This document shows, piece by piece, positions 1 to 12,005 of a stretch of DNA of 64,000 nucleotides (position 1 is its first letter; each line of letters opens with the position of its first letter). The DNA is taken from contig JAWQUS010000026.1 of the NCBI GenBank assembly GCA_036365455.1, forward strand, positions 11,922,001 to 11,986,000. Reading direction: 5' to 3'. The position numbers and the translations under genes are program-made. The DNA is from Macrosoma leucophasiata. Lineage: Eukaryota; Arthropoda; Insecta; Lepidoptera; Hedylidae. Under the pieces are notes generated by a model that ran no database searches, was not told the DNA's origin, and was given only the letters and a program-made list of their open reading frames with translations.

Positions 1-7
1 CGTATTT

Positions 8-270
8 TCCTGGTGGTAGAGAGGCACCATCGCATTACTTTATCTATCTACCGCTAAATGGTAGTGTTCAGCACTACGTGTACCGGCTTGATGGTAATGT
101 ATGGCCCCGTACTATCACAGAGACATAAAAACTTGGGTTTGAGAATTGGCAACGCATCTTAATTTTGAACTCTGGTTTTTGGGTAGATGTCTATAGGCTG
201 CAGTTATCACATAACATCTATGGGAGATGACGCTAGTTTGCCACCATTCAAACATTAAAAAAAAAAAAAC
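8..270 (+). repeat. R280 retroposon, diverged copy
   Basis: Copy of the most abundant repeat in the window, a retroposon of about 280 bp that begins near ctggtggtagag, contains gctaaatggtagtgttcagc and ataggctgcag, and ends in an A run. This copy shows all these blocks in order with many substitutions and ends in a 12-A tail, so it is old. It starts at the window edge and its 5' boundary is uncertain. Confidence 0.6.
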
Positions 271-930
271 TCAAACATTTGGTTAGTATGAGGACAAAAA
301 AGTGAAATTTAGCTCATCGCATTTTTGGTTTAAGTAATCTATGCTATTTTTAGGAAGCGGAGCCAGAAGAATTATATTATGTATACAGCAGACATCTTTC
401 ATTAGCCGCCAGCATTTTTCATTCCCCTAAATTAACTCGACGCTCGATTAAACATTGTGCTCCAAGTGGAGCGTGATGAAATTTATATTATTTTTACCCG
501 GAAATGTCTATTCTATGATTGTTACGAAATCAGGTCAAAATTTCCAGTAGGTTATGTTCTGATGATTTTAATATTGTCTTGTGAACACTGAACGAAAAGT
601 TTTTCACCACACTTAAGATATTCAAAATAACAGTATTGGCGTCTCTTTACAGTACAGCCATAAAAGATCGGAGATGTCTCTTTTCAAAAATTAAATTTCG
701 ACTGCCATGCCTAGTGATCGACAACCACATCATCAACCATCAATAAATGTTACACTAGGACAACATGTATTTATGATTTCGTTGTTTACTTTTGTGCTCT
801 ATATTTTAATATATTTATTTATGTTTGGGCAGTAGTTACGCCAAGCTGATTCACTAGGGGATCCGGGCGCGGTGATGTAAGGCTGCTTGCAACTATTGTT
901 ATTTTAAGGGTTCTAAAGGTAAGTAAACTC
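271..930. other. no recognisable feature
   Basis: AT-rich sequence with no long open frame, no inverted repeat that I could see, and no match to the other repeats of this window. Confidence 0.5.
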
Positions 931-1076
931 TGAGTGTGAGATTCACAGATCGCACTACGACTTTACTTTGAGCAAAGTATGCTTAGAACTGTCAGTAAAG
1001 TAAGAGTTTTGACAGTTCTAAGCGTACTTTGCTGGAAGTAAAGTCGTAATGCGGTCTGTGAATCTCACCCTGAGTG
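931..1076. mobile_element. foldback MITE, copy 1
   Basis: Two arms of about 58 bp in inverted orientation, starting gtgagattcacaga, separated by a short centre, so the element is almost all inverted repeat. Arms match at roughly 90 percent. TGAGTG lies immediately outside both ends and is a candidate target duplication. A second copy lies at 26,181-26,317 with the same arms, which supports a mobile family. There is no coding capacity. The superfamily is not assigned. Confidence 0.7.
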
Positions 1077-1805
1077 CTAGTTATCTTTAAATCTAAACAT
1101 TCATTAACTAAACAGATTACTTTCTGAAATACACTGCATGTTACGCTTCTTTTCCAACGCATTGACTTTTTTCCTCGAGTTGAACAGACGACTTGGTGAC
1201 AGTCGGGGACGATCGCTGGCAAAGGACGGCCTAGATGGGACCGGTAGTGGTAACGAAGTTAATGACCATCTCTTTCGGCTGATATTATGATGATGATAAC
1301 CGTTTTCATATGATCCTCATAAAATAAAAAATACTTACAGAATCTGTGATCATGAAATAGAGCACAGCAAAAACATCGTCTTGTTGTACAATTGTCATCG
1401 AGCGGATATTACAGATACCTCGTTTCGGAGAGCCGAGTTACGTAGCAACGCTGTTTCGGAATTGGATTAGTCGATAGTTTTGATTGCTTCTCGCGTAATG
1501 TTCCCCAAGTATTGCTTTGTTTTTGTTGGCGCATTTTTCAAAGTTACTCTTTTGGTGCCGGATTTTCCGGATACAATTGACGTGTTTATTAACTTCGTGT
1601 TTATATTTGTGCGACTTTCAAATAAAGAGAAGTAGACCAGAAAACTGTCTCGAGAGTAGTTATCTACACCTATGTAAATACCACAAAAAATGAAATCGAA
1701 AACATCCAAAATTATCTATAGGCAGTGATGAGATACATAATCCTACTCAGGGGATGCGATGGGGAATATTCTGTTGAAAAAATATATTCAATATCACTTC
1801 TTCCT
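1077..1805. other. no recognisable feature
   Basis: Contains an 80-codon open frame on the minus strand (1,467-1,709) rich in Lys and Thr that I do not recognise and cannot separate from chance. Confidence 0.4.
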
Positions 1806-1888
1806 CTTCCGAGGACCTCTAGGGATTGAATCAGAGATCTCAGACCTAGTCACCCATGGAGCCTACCACACAACTCAGCCACGTCGTT
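1806..1888 (-). repeat. tRNA-like SINE head (relic)
   Basis: The minus strand reads tggctgagttgtgtgg, a box-A-like block, followed about 40 bases later by gattcaatccc, a box-B-like block. This is the spacing of an internal polymerase III promoter. No clear body or tail follows, so it is a degraded tRNA-derived SINE or a tRNA pseudogene. Confidence 0.35.
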
Positions 1889-3150
1889 TTTCAATCTTCA
1901 AGACAAATTAGGGCCAATGAAGAATTGGCGTCAGTCTTTAAGATCGTAATTTAATTTGGAGTAGCGTTTATTGTAGCTATTAAACCGTCATAAACTTGAT
2001 ACACAAAGCGCAAATTACCATTTGGGCGCAGTGGGTCAATGATGATCCTGGTATTCTCGTTGCTGATTAATTTGATATTCAAACCGATTTGTATTGAGAT
2101 GTTCACGGTAGGACTTCATAAATATTAATTGGATTAATTGGGCTCGGAATTAATGATAGTCTAATCAAGATTCGGGCTGGAATGTTTCGGCTGTTTCATA
2201 TCAAATGTTATGGGAATAAGTTATATTCGGAGAAGGATCCTTGTGGCATACCCATGTGATAATGTGTTAATGGTAAAAGATGTGTTTCCATGTCACATCA
2301 AATAGTATAATAATATATAACCATACTAATATATTATCCTTATTATTAATTAACATACATTAGATCGCTGTTTTAGCTATAATATGCTTTGATATTCATC
2401 AGTTGCTTTGTCAATTGCCTGCGATAGAACTGGACGAATCAGTGATTGGATACACTTTATCTCAATTACGTTTATGAATAATATGGATGTAATACGATTG
2501 ATTAAGTAATTGGAAAGAAGTATCCCCTAAGTATCGTCAAATTTGTTTAACTTTGCACGCAATTGCTTAACGCGTTGTCTGTCCTTTTCACCTCAAATTC
2601 GTGGTGCATATTTAATACTTTTAAGTCACGTATGCTTTTTGTATACGGTATCGTTCGTTACCAGTAGGTATGTGCTTATACTTACTTGTTCTAGGATTTA
2701 CAGGGGTGAAACTAAGTGATCAGATTTTTAATCTATGAAGCCAAACTAGAGCGGCATTAGTATACAACGCTTCATTTGACTTTGCGATCTCTGTTCCGCC
2801 CAATTAAAACAGACCCATGGAGTTTATCTATTTCAAATTTGTTAAACCGGCCCGAGTAAACAGATTGAGGTCTTAATACACTGGACGGCATTTCTCCCCG
2901 TGTTTTCTTTTTACGATCCTGATATTTACGTTTTGTCTTGTTGCAGGTACGGAAACCGACCGGATATAAGTACACTGAGTTACGAGTTCTCGTTTGAAAG
3001 GTGAATACAAAACGTTTCTTAAAAAGGAAATCATGTAGATATTTACCGTCGCTCGTGTATTTCAACTGGTTTAGTGGTGCCAGGCAGCTATTGATAGCTC
3101 TGATGGAGTAAGTATGTAAGTGGTAGTATTTAACGCTGCTGTGTTCAAGT
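1889..3150. other. no recognisable feature
   Basis: AT-rich, including a stretch of alternating TA around 2,300-2,350. Short open frames only. Confidence 0.5.
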
Positions 3151-3153
3151 TAG

Positions 3154-3206
3154 GTGGATGTCTCGGCTAAAGTGATGACATTAATCACTTTAGCCGAGAC
3201 ATCCAC
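3154..3206. repeat. perfect 23-bp inverted repeat with 7-nt loop
   Basis: The left arm (3,154-3,176) and right arm (3,184-3,206) are exact reverse complements around the loop gacatta. Pairing stops abruptly on both sides. One of several such short perfect hairpins in the window. Confidence 0.9.
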
Positions 3207-3267
3207 TGCAGGCGTGACACAATAAAGCTTTCTCCAAAAAAGCCCACAATAGGGTTGTGTGTCATTA

Positions 3268-3636
3268 AAGGAGAAGCGCGCATGGCCCAGCGGCTTGTGT
3301 AGATCGCAAGCGATCTACTCGGTTAAGCGATACGGTCGCGGTCGGGTGTGTGATGGGTGACCGCTAGTGGCAAATTAAAATTCGCGTTTCTGTGCTTCGG
3401 AGGGCACGTTAAGCCGTCGGTCCCGGTTGCTTTCGATAGATAGCAGTCGTTAAACCTTATCGGAGGCCTTACAGGCGATTTGAAAACGTCCGACAGCGGG
3501 TTGGCCACTAACACCAACCCGCATTGGAGCAGCTTGGTGGAGTAAGCTCCAGGCCTCCTCACAAAGAAAAGGGGAAAGACTCGTGCCCAGCAGTGGGACG
3601 TATAATGGGTTGCCATTATTATTATTATTATTACGC
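3268..3636 (+). repeat. SINE-B (Bm1-like), with TTA tail
   Basis: Starts with gcgcgcatggcccagcgg, a tRNA box-A-like head. The body contains ggtgaccgctagtggcaaat and cggtcccggttgct, and the 3' part carries cattggagcagc and gctccaggcctcct, a 3' block that I recall from the silkworm Bm1 type. It ends in a (TTA)n run. A second copy lies at 55,840-56,228. Length is about 370 bp. The assignment to Bm1 itself is from memory and not checked. Confidence 0.65.
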
Positions 3637-4871
3637 CTTAATCACCGCTCGGCAAGCGGATTGGCGATTACAGTGGTGGCAGTTTTATCGCGGGACGATA
3701 CTGTGCATCCCATGTTATTGCATTAACTACCTCACCTACCTATCGACCCCTACATACATCTTGAGAACCTTCGAAATAGATGCGAATAGTTATGTTTTTA
3801 TTTAAAGTCGTGACATAAGGAAGGATATGTGTTAATAGTTAGATCATTAGCGGCGCACTAATCAAATGAGCTGTGAAGTACAAATGCTGCTAAACGGCTG
3901 ATAAAAGGTCAATTAACATAGGAAGTGGGTCAATATTTATTGGTGATCGTGTTGTTTACCTGTCTGATCTATATTTATTATTAGGACTAGTTGTCTCGGG
4001 GTTTTCGTTAGTATTTTTTGTGTGCATTGTGGCAATAAAGCAAACAGTTTGGATTAAGTGTTAATAAATGAAGCATATAGACAACATCATAAAAATTGAT
4101 ACATAGGATGTCGCAGGGCCCTTACAATCAAGATTTTATTTATTAGATCAGAATGTTTGGTACGATATTTTTGATTTGTTATCAAAGAACATAAATGAAT
4201 GAGGTTCTTTCAATTCACTTGCGCGATCTTCGCTTGGTTGTGGTTAGACGTAATACATGTATGATGTGTCTGTGTGCGGCCAGTTGCGTCGCGCGCCCTC
4301 TTTCGCATTCATACACAGACACATATTTACCACATCCAAGCGTCGACCGCGCTCGTAAAGTGCAAAGAATTTTAGTATAAAATTATGAATATTAAGGTAA
4401 TAGAAGTGATAATGCCTTTAATTTATACGATGCTAAATTGGTGGTTAATAACTTTAAACAGTTGTAGTTTTTTCTTCATTAATCAAAAAAAATAGTTCAT
4501 CAACAGAGTGAAAGTTTAATGAAAACTATAAACAGCCATTTGACAATAATGCGGCAGGATCCTCAAGTTTGCATCCCACCGTCCCTCGAGCCAAGACCGC
4601 AGACCAGTTTTTAATTACCGCCGAGATTGCGGCCGCCCGCCCTACCGCCCTACCGCGCCGCTTCATTTGTTGTAGTTTAATCTTTTTTTTTCACTCCCCC
4701 ACTTGAAAATTAATCTCGGCCGTTTCATTTGTTCTCGTTATTATATTACTGAAGACCCGATTAATTTCTCTCGGTGCCGGCGTTGTAAGGACAGTCTGGT
4801 TCAAGGTTTCACATTGTTTTGTTAAGCACGTGGTGTGTTGAAATGGGTTTGCTGATTTTATAAAGCATCTA
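3637..4871. other. no gene seen; small GC-rich patch
   Basis: Mostly AT-rich. A GC-rich patch at about 4,553-4,680 has a repeated ccctaccg motif. A 12-bp inverted pair (atgtgtctgtgt and its complement) encloses a CG-rich centre at about 4,264-4,324. Neither is assigned. Confidence 0.4.
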
Positions 4872-5140
4872 CATATATATCTTCACGCCAGGTCCTTTAC
4901 GGAGTAGGCAGAGAGTGTAGATAGTTAGGTCCTGACATAACTTCCGTAGTTCTTCTACATTCATCATTCTCTCATATATGCAGACTGATTCTTAAGACTT
5001 TAGACCCCACTCTCAGATAACACACGACCTATTTGGTCACGGTAGGTCTTGGTCTTCCGGGGCCTCTGCAGCCATCTACATTCGCATTGTATATCTGTTT
5101 AGTCATTCGCTCATTCCACGTTATTTTTATATGCTCGAAC
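4872..5140 (-). pseudogene. LINE 3' end, same family as 22,690-23,221
   Basis: On the minus strand this matches the final part of the LINE at 22.7 kb, including aatgagcgaatgactaaaca and gcagaggcc, and it ends with the shared 3' terminus ctctgcctac...ggcgtgaag. The frame is interrupted and only the C-terminal coding tail and 3' end remain. This fits 5' truncation during target-primed insertion. Confidence 0.65.
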
Positions 5141-5264
5141 TATGGCAGCATGCCTTTTTTTCATTTTTACACTAATATTCTCAACTCTCATTCACACAAA
5201 GCCTCTTTATTTTTTTATGGATTATATAGTTATGATATTATGTATAATAAATAATAATATGATA

Positions 5265-5380
5265 ATGTATGGCAGTGTAACAACCATCACAGAGGCAAAA
5301 CATCTTAGGCCCAGGTGGCCCATGATTGGCAACGCATCTGTATTTTGATCTCCGATTTTTGTGTATGTCCTCGTTTGCTG
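5265..5380 (+). repeat. R280 fragment
   Basis: Shows the middle of R280: gtatggcagtgtaacaac, cacagaggcaaaacatctta and ggcaacgcatctg. Both ends are missing. Confidence 0.5.
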
Positions 5381-5574
5381 TTATCGTCGAGTACGGAATG
5401 TTGTTAACAAGTTGTTAATGTTGTTAAGTTGTGCATGCGAGTACATGGACTACTTTCGTGAATGTAACCGTCACGTGAGGCAGTCGACCAGGAAATGGTC
5501 TTAAATTTATTCAAGGCCCCGCCTCTCAGAAGCAGCTGCAGAATTACTAATTCGGTATACATTTATTTTTATGT

Positions 5575-5735
5575 TACGAAGGTGGCAAACAAGTATACAG
5601 TTATCATGGTTGTTAAGTGATGACTGCAGCCTATAGACATCTATACAGAATGCAGGTGTATTGCAAAATTTGCAACCCCTAATACCTTAGTTGTTATGCC
5701 TCTGTGGCAGTTATTATAGAGCCATAAAATACAAG
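5575..5735 (-). repeat. R280 fragment
   Basis: Minus-strand 3' half of R280: ggcaaacaagtatacagtt, gttaagtgatgactgcagcc, then tgttatgcctctgtggcag. Internally rearranged. Confidence 0.5.
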
Positions 5736-5796
5736 TATTGTACACTATCGGCCCGCCTTGCAGGCATATTCCTGTTTTCCTAAAATTATCGCTTTT

Positions 5797-5930
5797 ATCA
5801 CGTAACATCGAAACAGCGATGTACTGCAAAGTTGCTGCCAAATTCATGTGCATCGAGTTTCTATCACGTTACGTCAAAACAGCGATGTACTGGAAAGGGG
5901 CTGTCAAATTCGTGGCCATTGATTTTCAGA
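5797..5930. repeat. 66-bp direct duplication
   Basis: Two copies, 66 bases apart, each starting atcacgt and containing acagcgatgtactg. Because 66 is divisible by three, a plus-strand open frame carries two 22-residue units. I see no other coding evidence. Related words (tatcgagttacgtcaaaa) occur at 16.48 kb, so this is more likely part of a dispersed repeat than a protein. Confidence 0.6.
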
Positions 5931-6167
5931 GTACGCCTTCTGATTTCGCACGAGTGCACGCAACGAAAACTGTCAAAATGTATATTTTTTCCTGTTTCTG
6001 CGACATTTTTCATTGATGCTTCACTCCTAATGGTCGTGACGTGATGTTATAATAATATAGCCTTTAGCCTTAATCTATAAAGGGTCTATTTTTATTCGTA
6101 CCAGCAGTTCATGAGAATAGAGCGTCCAACCATATAGTAGGTATAGAATTTACGCAATAACGCATTG

Positions 6168-6285
6168 CTTTGGGTAGGGTTTCAACCAGAGATATTGTGA
6201 TAAAAATTTCCTGTTATGGGACCAAATGTAACTGGCGAATCGTGGGTGTCTTCATGTATTTACCTCTGCCTACCCGTTCGGTAAA
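6168..6285 (+). repeat. SINE-C, 3' part
   Basis: Contains ggcgaatcgtgggtgt and acctctgcctaccc, the 3' half of SINE-C, in diverged form. The head and terminal bases are missing. Confidence 0.5.
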
Positions 6286-8165
6286 TACAAGCTCAAAGCT
6301 ACGTCTATCGGTTGCAAATAGTTTTATCAGGTATAAAAAGCTATACTTAATATTTATAGAAAAATATTATATTCAATTTTTTTCTTTGCAAGGGTTTCGT
6401 GGCGGATCTTCGGCGTTTACCACGATAACGATCAAGTCCAAGTCACTGAACTCGGCTGTAGTAACTAGTTAACAACCAGCGTTGTTGTGTAGTTAACAAG
6501 TGCGGGCTATCTGACTATGAGTATGTACTCGTATTTTATTGTGAACTTCAAACAAACTGAATTACTTAAGCAAATTCTACGATCACAGCTGAACCCATTT
6601 CGATGATTTCTATTTTGTTGTATTTGATGAAGTTTGAGCAAGTTTCTTATGGAGAGAAAAATCGAGGAAAGTAGTAGAAACATCGAAAATTTCAATTCTC
6701 TGTGACTAAAAGTATTATTTGAAAACAAACAGTGTCAAGTATGATATTTAGTAGATACTTATACTGATATGATGTCTTGAGGCCGACCCAATTTGGTTTA
6801 TGACCTTTATTCATCAATACAGATTCTACTCATACTCGCACAGAACCGTTACTCATTTCCAGCCTTTGTTAGCTCGGAAACAAGTTTTTTTTCCTCATTC
6901 CCGTCACAAAAGACGTCTCAGTCATTCTTAACCAAAACAATCGGACCGGACCATTTCCGCCTCAACGTTTGACCCGAACGTAATTGTCTGTCCATTCACT
7001 CAATTTAATTTGGATTCGTTGACACTTGACAGCTTATTTGCGCGTGGACGTAGTGCCTGCTGAATACAATGCTCGCGGAGATGAATTAAAATTGCTTGTA
7101 ACCGGATTCGTTCTGGATTTTATACGCGTCGATGGCAGGCGTTTTCCGAAACGGTTAAAGGGGTCATCACTTCCCCAAAACGCGTTAAACAGAAAAAGCT
7201 GTTAAAAATGGACGTAGCTTAGTGAGGTTAGGCAGGTAGTATTCCTACAAACTTATGTACGCGATTCACCAGTAATGTATATTTTAAGGGCTCGCTATTA
7301 TTTCCTTGTGGATATTGATGTTCATCAGGCACTTTATCAAACTCCAGGGGAACTACTAGGCTTTTGCACGTTTTCCAATACTTCGCGAAATTATGAAGTT
7401 TACAGAAATGAGGTCACTGTAAACTATTGTAGGTACGCGTGGCTGTATATAATGTAGGTAATAATTATCGACTTGAATTACTTACGTTTTGTGAATTTGA
7501 CTTTGTGAGATCATATTATTATAATGACGGACCAAACAAGCATGCAGTTAGTTGTTTTGTCTCAGTTAAAGTCTCAGTCTGTAATGATCGATTATTTTTG
7601 GTCTTACGAAAATAACTTTGAAGCGTATTAAGGATCGCCCTTGTCACATATTTTTTTCACCACTGTTCCGATTTGCAAATATTGTGATTATCTGACGATA
7701 GATACACTTAGAGCGTTTTTCACACAATTGACGCTAATTCGTCCAGAGAAGTATACTGAAGAGATCGGAATTCTAAGCCCGCTTGAAAAACTATATTTAT
7801 CATAACAATACGAGTTACATACATGCCTATTTATTATTAAGTTTGATCACGCCGACGCGAAACACCCATGTGGGTTAACATACACACGCCCAATCACGTC
7901 TGGTCCCTTAGGTATTATTATTAGGTATTTATTCCTTAGCGCTCAGATCACGTCGTGGCGTGACGACTGCGGACGAGGTGTCACGGCTTTATTGATTTTC
8001 ACTGGTGCCACGCCAGATGTTCACGTGGGAATGTATTTTGGGTGGTATCCCCAAAATTTTGTACGGAGTATGACAGGTGATAAGGATGATTGATAGTAAA
8101 AGCTAAATTTGGTTGGAGCAGAAAATTTAAGGTTACTACCCAAAATAAACGTAAATCTTTTAGAA
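6286..8165. other. no recognisable feature
   Basis: Unmatched single-copy-looking sequence. A pyrimidine tract ending in tttgcaag near 6,392 precedes a short open stretch that could be read as a splice acceptor and exon, but the frame stops after about 25 codons and I do not recognise it. Confidence 0.4.
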
Positions 8166-8167
8166 TT

Positions 8168-8462
8168 TTTTTGGTAGAGCTCCAGTGACGGAGCTCGCGG
8201 GCGTAGGCAGTGTAGGCACTACCGCATTACCTAATATACTTGCCGCTAAATAGTAGTGTTCAGCACTATCGTGTTCCGGTCAGGTGGTTATGTACTGCCC
8301 TGTAATTTCCGGCACAGAGGCATAACACCTTAGGCTTCGGGAGTGGTAACGCATCTGCATTTTGACCTTGGTCTTTGCGTGGGTGTCTATAGGCTGCAGT
8401 CATCACATAACATCAATGTGAACTGAATGCTTGTTTGCCACTTCCATCACATAAAAAAATAA
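8168..8462 (+). repeat. R280 retroposon, near full length
   Basis: All blocks are present: gagctccagtgacggagctc, gctaaatagtagtgttcagc, the cacagaggcataacacctta block, ataggctgcagtcatcac and an A-rich tail. A short internal duplication (gtaggcagtgtaggcac) sits near the 5' end. Confidence 0.7.
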
Positions 8463-8995
8463 ATAAAGAAGAAATTGGTGCAGTGGTAGTGATCTATACT
8501 CAATACTCAATACTTTATTGTACCATAATGTACCTACAACATTACGATTATGGACCCTGTAGGGCGCCGTAATGTACACACACACGTAATTATTTCGGAG
8601 AAGGAAATGATCATTTCACAAATTGTCCAAATTGTAAAAATACATAGAAACACAGTAGAGCAGTTGAAAATACCTTTAGTGATTTGTAGTGAATGAGCTA
8701 AAAAAAATTATTTAAGCTGCAGATTAGTCCGCTAGTCTTCCTTGATATTATGAGAGTTTACCATGACTCACTTATATTGCACAAGCAACAACAATTTGTT
8801 CTAAATGATGACCATTTAACACTCCTCTGAGAAGACTTCAAGATGCCTTTTATCGTACTTTTACCGTTGTACCTACCTCAATCATATTCTTCGTGCTCGG
8901 AATTTTAAAGCATGGAACAGAAATATTCGAATCAAGATTGATGATTCTATAACTAAGGAATCAGATTATTAAATAGTCAAGTGTGTATCAAAATA

Positions 8996-10278
8996 TTAGG
9001 TTGGGGAAAAAGTTTCTTCGCATTTTTTAAGATAATTCAAAACATTTTTTAATATAGTTTATTTAAATTTAACTAAAGTATGTATGTACCATTTTGTTCG
9101 ATAACCTTTTGCTATCTTGTAGGTAGGGACATGATACCATTGCTATAAAAATGTTGGAACTTCTCATCAAAATACCGCGACAAGTGGATTTGGCAGTCCT
9201 TTCGTGATGTTAACCTAACATTGCATAAAGAATTCTGAAGAGACCGAAACAGGTGGAAATCTGAAGGTGCAAGGTCAGGACTATACGGCGGATGCATTAA
9301 CACCTCCCAGCCAAACTCTCTTAATTTTTGCTGAGTGGCTATAGATGTGTGAGGTCTAGCGTTATCATGATGAAACACCACACCCCTTCTGTTGATCAAT
9401 TCCGGCCGCTTTCTCTCAACTTCTTGCTTTAATCTCATCAGTTGTTCGCAGTAGAGTTCAGAATCGATAGTCCTGCCTGGTGGTAATAGCTCATAATGAA
9501 TAATGCCCTTCCAATCCCACCACACACACAACATCACCTTATTGCGGGTTAACCCGGGTTTCGCCACAGTCTGTGAAGCCTGACCGGCCTTTGACCACCA
9601 CCTTTTTCGCACGTTCTTGTTGTACGTGATCCACTTTTCATCACCAGTTATCAGCTTCTTCAAAAATGATTCGGTTTCATTACGTCTTAATAAAGAATCA
9701 CAAATAAGTACACGGTTCATTAGGTTTCTTTCAGTGAGCTCGTGAGGTACCCAAATATCGAGCTTTTTTTGTACCCAGCTTTTTTCAAATGCGCCAAAAC
9801 TGTTTTGTGATCAATTCTCAGTTCTTCAGCTACGTCGTAACTACTGATATGTCGATCTTGCTCCACTTTTTCAAAAATGGCATCCATTTTATCCGTAATA
9901 GGGCGACCAGAGCGAGGTGCATCTTTGACATTAAGATTGCCAGATTGAAAACGCTTAAACCAAATTTGTGCTACTCTCACAGACACTGCACTAGGTCCAT
10001 AAACATCGCAAATTTTTTTTCGCTGCTTGCGTTGCATTTTTACCTTTTTTGTAGTAAAATTTTAAAATGTATCGAATTTCTTCATTAGATTCACTCATCT
10101 TGACAGTACGAAAAACAAATAAAAATCACACATTTGCCTTTTGAATTTGGAATTATGTTCTTTAAAAATTTAACTTTCAATGATACCAATACCAGACAGA
10201 TACAAATACTACAGCCAAAGAGATTTTATTACAAGTTCATATATACGATAATGCGAAAAGACTTTTTTCCCAACCTAT
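8996..10278 (-). mobile_element. mariner transposon (1,283 bp)
   Basis: Complete mariner structure. Inverted termini of 28 bp at 8,996-9,023 and 10,251-10,278 match at 24 of 28 positions (inner end ...cttcgcat and ...ttttcgcat). TA flanks both sides (8,994-8,995 and 10,279-10,280), the target duplication expected for mariner. The length equals the usual 1.28 kb. The single transposase gene runs on the minus strand and is broken (see the pseudogene entry). A hairpin-like site just outside the right end is unrelated. Subfamily not assigned: motif spellings resemble the cecropia/mellifera groups. Confidence 0.95.
9073..10098 (-). pseudogene. mariner transposase, two frameshifts and one stop
   Basis: The transposase cuts and pastes the element at TA. 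The start at 10,098 (MSESNEE...) and the ancestral stop at 9,073-9,075 span 1,026 bp, about 341 codons, the normal mariner length. An N-terminal helix-turn-helix region is followed by the catalytic DD34D core: TGDEKW, HDNARPH and YSPDLAPSDFHLF carry the three aspartates. Lesions: an 8-T run at 10,013-10,020 where the frame needs 7; a 7-T run at 9,764-9,770 where it needs 8; and a TAG at 9,109-9,111 where the family has Trp, removing the last 13 residues. The indels offset each other in frame. All catalytic residues remain. As read it cannot make active enzyme. Confidence 0.93.
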
Positions 10279-10812
10279 TATACAATAATTTATTTCAAGA
10301 CGATTTGTTTATCAGTCTCTGCTGTATGAGTACAAGATCACATGTCTGATCCTCAAATAACTTTGGAAAGTTATTGAGGACAATCTGCCGAAGGTTTCTG
10401 GCTCAGAACATCACATTCTACCATAACTTGCGTGTGTGACAAATAATAGTCAAATAGCTAAAGGAGAATGACAAAAGCCGCCCTGATTGTTTCATAACAA
10501 CTTGTATGTAGAAAATTGTTTTTTGAATTTAGATTTCACTCACATTTTTTTCACGTTAAAACGAATGGGGATTTACAAGATATTTTTTAAAAGTTAATAA
10601 ATTATTTTGTAGTGAACTGCCAATCACAGACCAAAAATAACCAAGCTGCCAATGTCAACACCATTGTATTATTTACTTTTTTGCGTTGGACACTGGTCAT
10701 TTTAGGACCCTTATAACTTTGTCGAAATAAAATCGATTTTAACCATCGATTGCTTTGTTATAGATATAAATAATAATATAATAATTAATATGTACAATTA
10801 ATAAATGAGTGA
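10279..10812. other. no recognisable feature
   Basis: AT-rich. A short imperfect hairpin around 10,352-10,380 (cctcaaataactttgg and its partner) is the only structure noted. Confidence 0.5.
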
Positions 10813-11023
10813 AATAATAATAAAATACCCATACACTCACAGCTCCACAGTAGGTATAAAACATTTGTCTTGGGTGCCGTTATATACAAACAACACATAC
10901 ACAAACACCCAGACCCGAAACAAATATCTTTAGGCCATACAAAAATTTGTCCCAGAGCCTGGATCGAACCCGCGAACCTTCGAATCAAACGGTCAACTCA
11001 CACCGCTGGACCAACCGGGTCGT
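10813..11023 (-). repeat. SINE-A, tRNA-derived, full-length-looking
   Basis: Minus strand: head acgacccggttggtccagcg with box A (tggtccagcggt), box B (gggttcgatcc), then a body containing atatttgtttcgggtctggg and gtgtttgtgtatgtgttg, ending ctgtgagtgta plus an A/T-rich tail. Box A and box B have tRNA spacing. Further copies lie at 14.6, 37.1, 37.2 and 52.8 kb. Confidence 0.8.
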
Positions 11024-12005
11024 CATATTCAACGGAATAGATTATTCATGTTTACTTTTTGTTTATATGTATGTATGTATACATACATACATTAGTATTT
11101 TTGTATTATCATTATACATTTAAGTACTTATAAAAAATAATAATAAGTGAATTATAACTATACATAATTATGTATTGTGTTATTGTTGTATATTTATATG
11201 ATAAACAAAAATAGTCCAAGTATCTTTTTACAGTAGTCGCACTTTTGTTTCGAATCGCCCGATCACTCGGTGCATAATATTGTGAATATTGCCGGTGAAT
11301 TTTGGCGGGAACCTTGAAAGATGCGTGTGGTGCTCTTATTTTATTTCATTTTCTTGGTGTATTTTTGAGTTATATGAAACAAAGTTGGTGGCATTTTGTT
11401 TGATATAAGCTTATTATAGTGCTCGTGTATAGTGAAATAGAATAACAGTGCGAAAACACGTATTTTCGGGTTGCCTCCAAAACTTCATTGTAAATGATCT
11501 GGTAAAGTAGCCATCGCTTTACTAGAATTACTGACTGTGACTGACTGACGGACTGATAAATTGACTGACGACTCTGATTTTTACGTTGCTTAATACGAAT
11601 ACGAAATATCGTTTTACTTGACACTGGCAATATGCAAAACAAGCGATGCCATAAAATTAAATTAAAAAAATATATTTATATTGCCGGTAGATGTAAAAAA
11701 ATCAACAAAATTAATTATTGTCTATACTTTTTCTAACCAAATGTTAATGTAATAATGTGTTCAAATATGTAATTATCCTAAGTGTGGTTTCCTCAACAAG
11801 ATCAACATGTTTTTGTTTTTCTATATTGTGTATTATAGGAAGGAACTAGCATCTAAGACACAGGCTCGGCCTAATTTAGATGCTAGTGATCACCACAGTG
11901 AACTGTTTTTTTTTTTCACCATACTGCTTAAAACTGTAAGTACTAATATGTATTGGTGAAAAATAAACATTTTATGATTATTATTTCACTCATTTATTCT
12001 TCATC
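11024..12005. other. no gene seen; one 12-bp hairpin
   Basis: AT-rich with a (TATG/CATA) palindromic microsatellite near 11,067-11,092. actagcatctaa (11,845-11,856) pairs with 11,876-11,887 around a 19-base loop. Confidence 0.5.

Noticed and set aside
5738..6016. 92-codon frame with two 22-residue repeats
   Set aside because: Explained by the 66-bp DNA duplication. No further coding evidence, and related words occur elsewhere in non-coding sequence.
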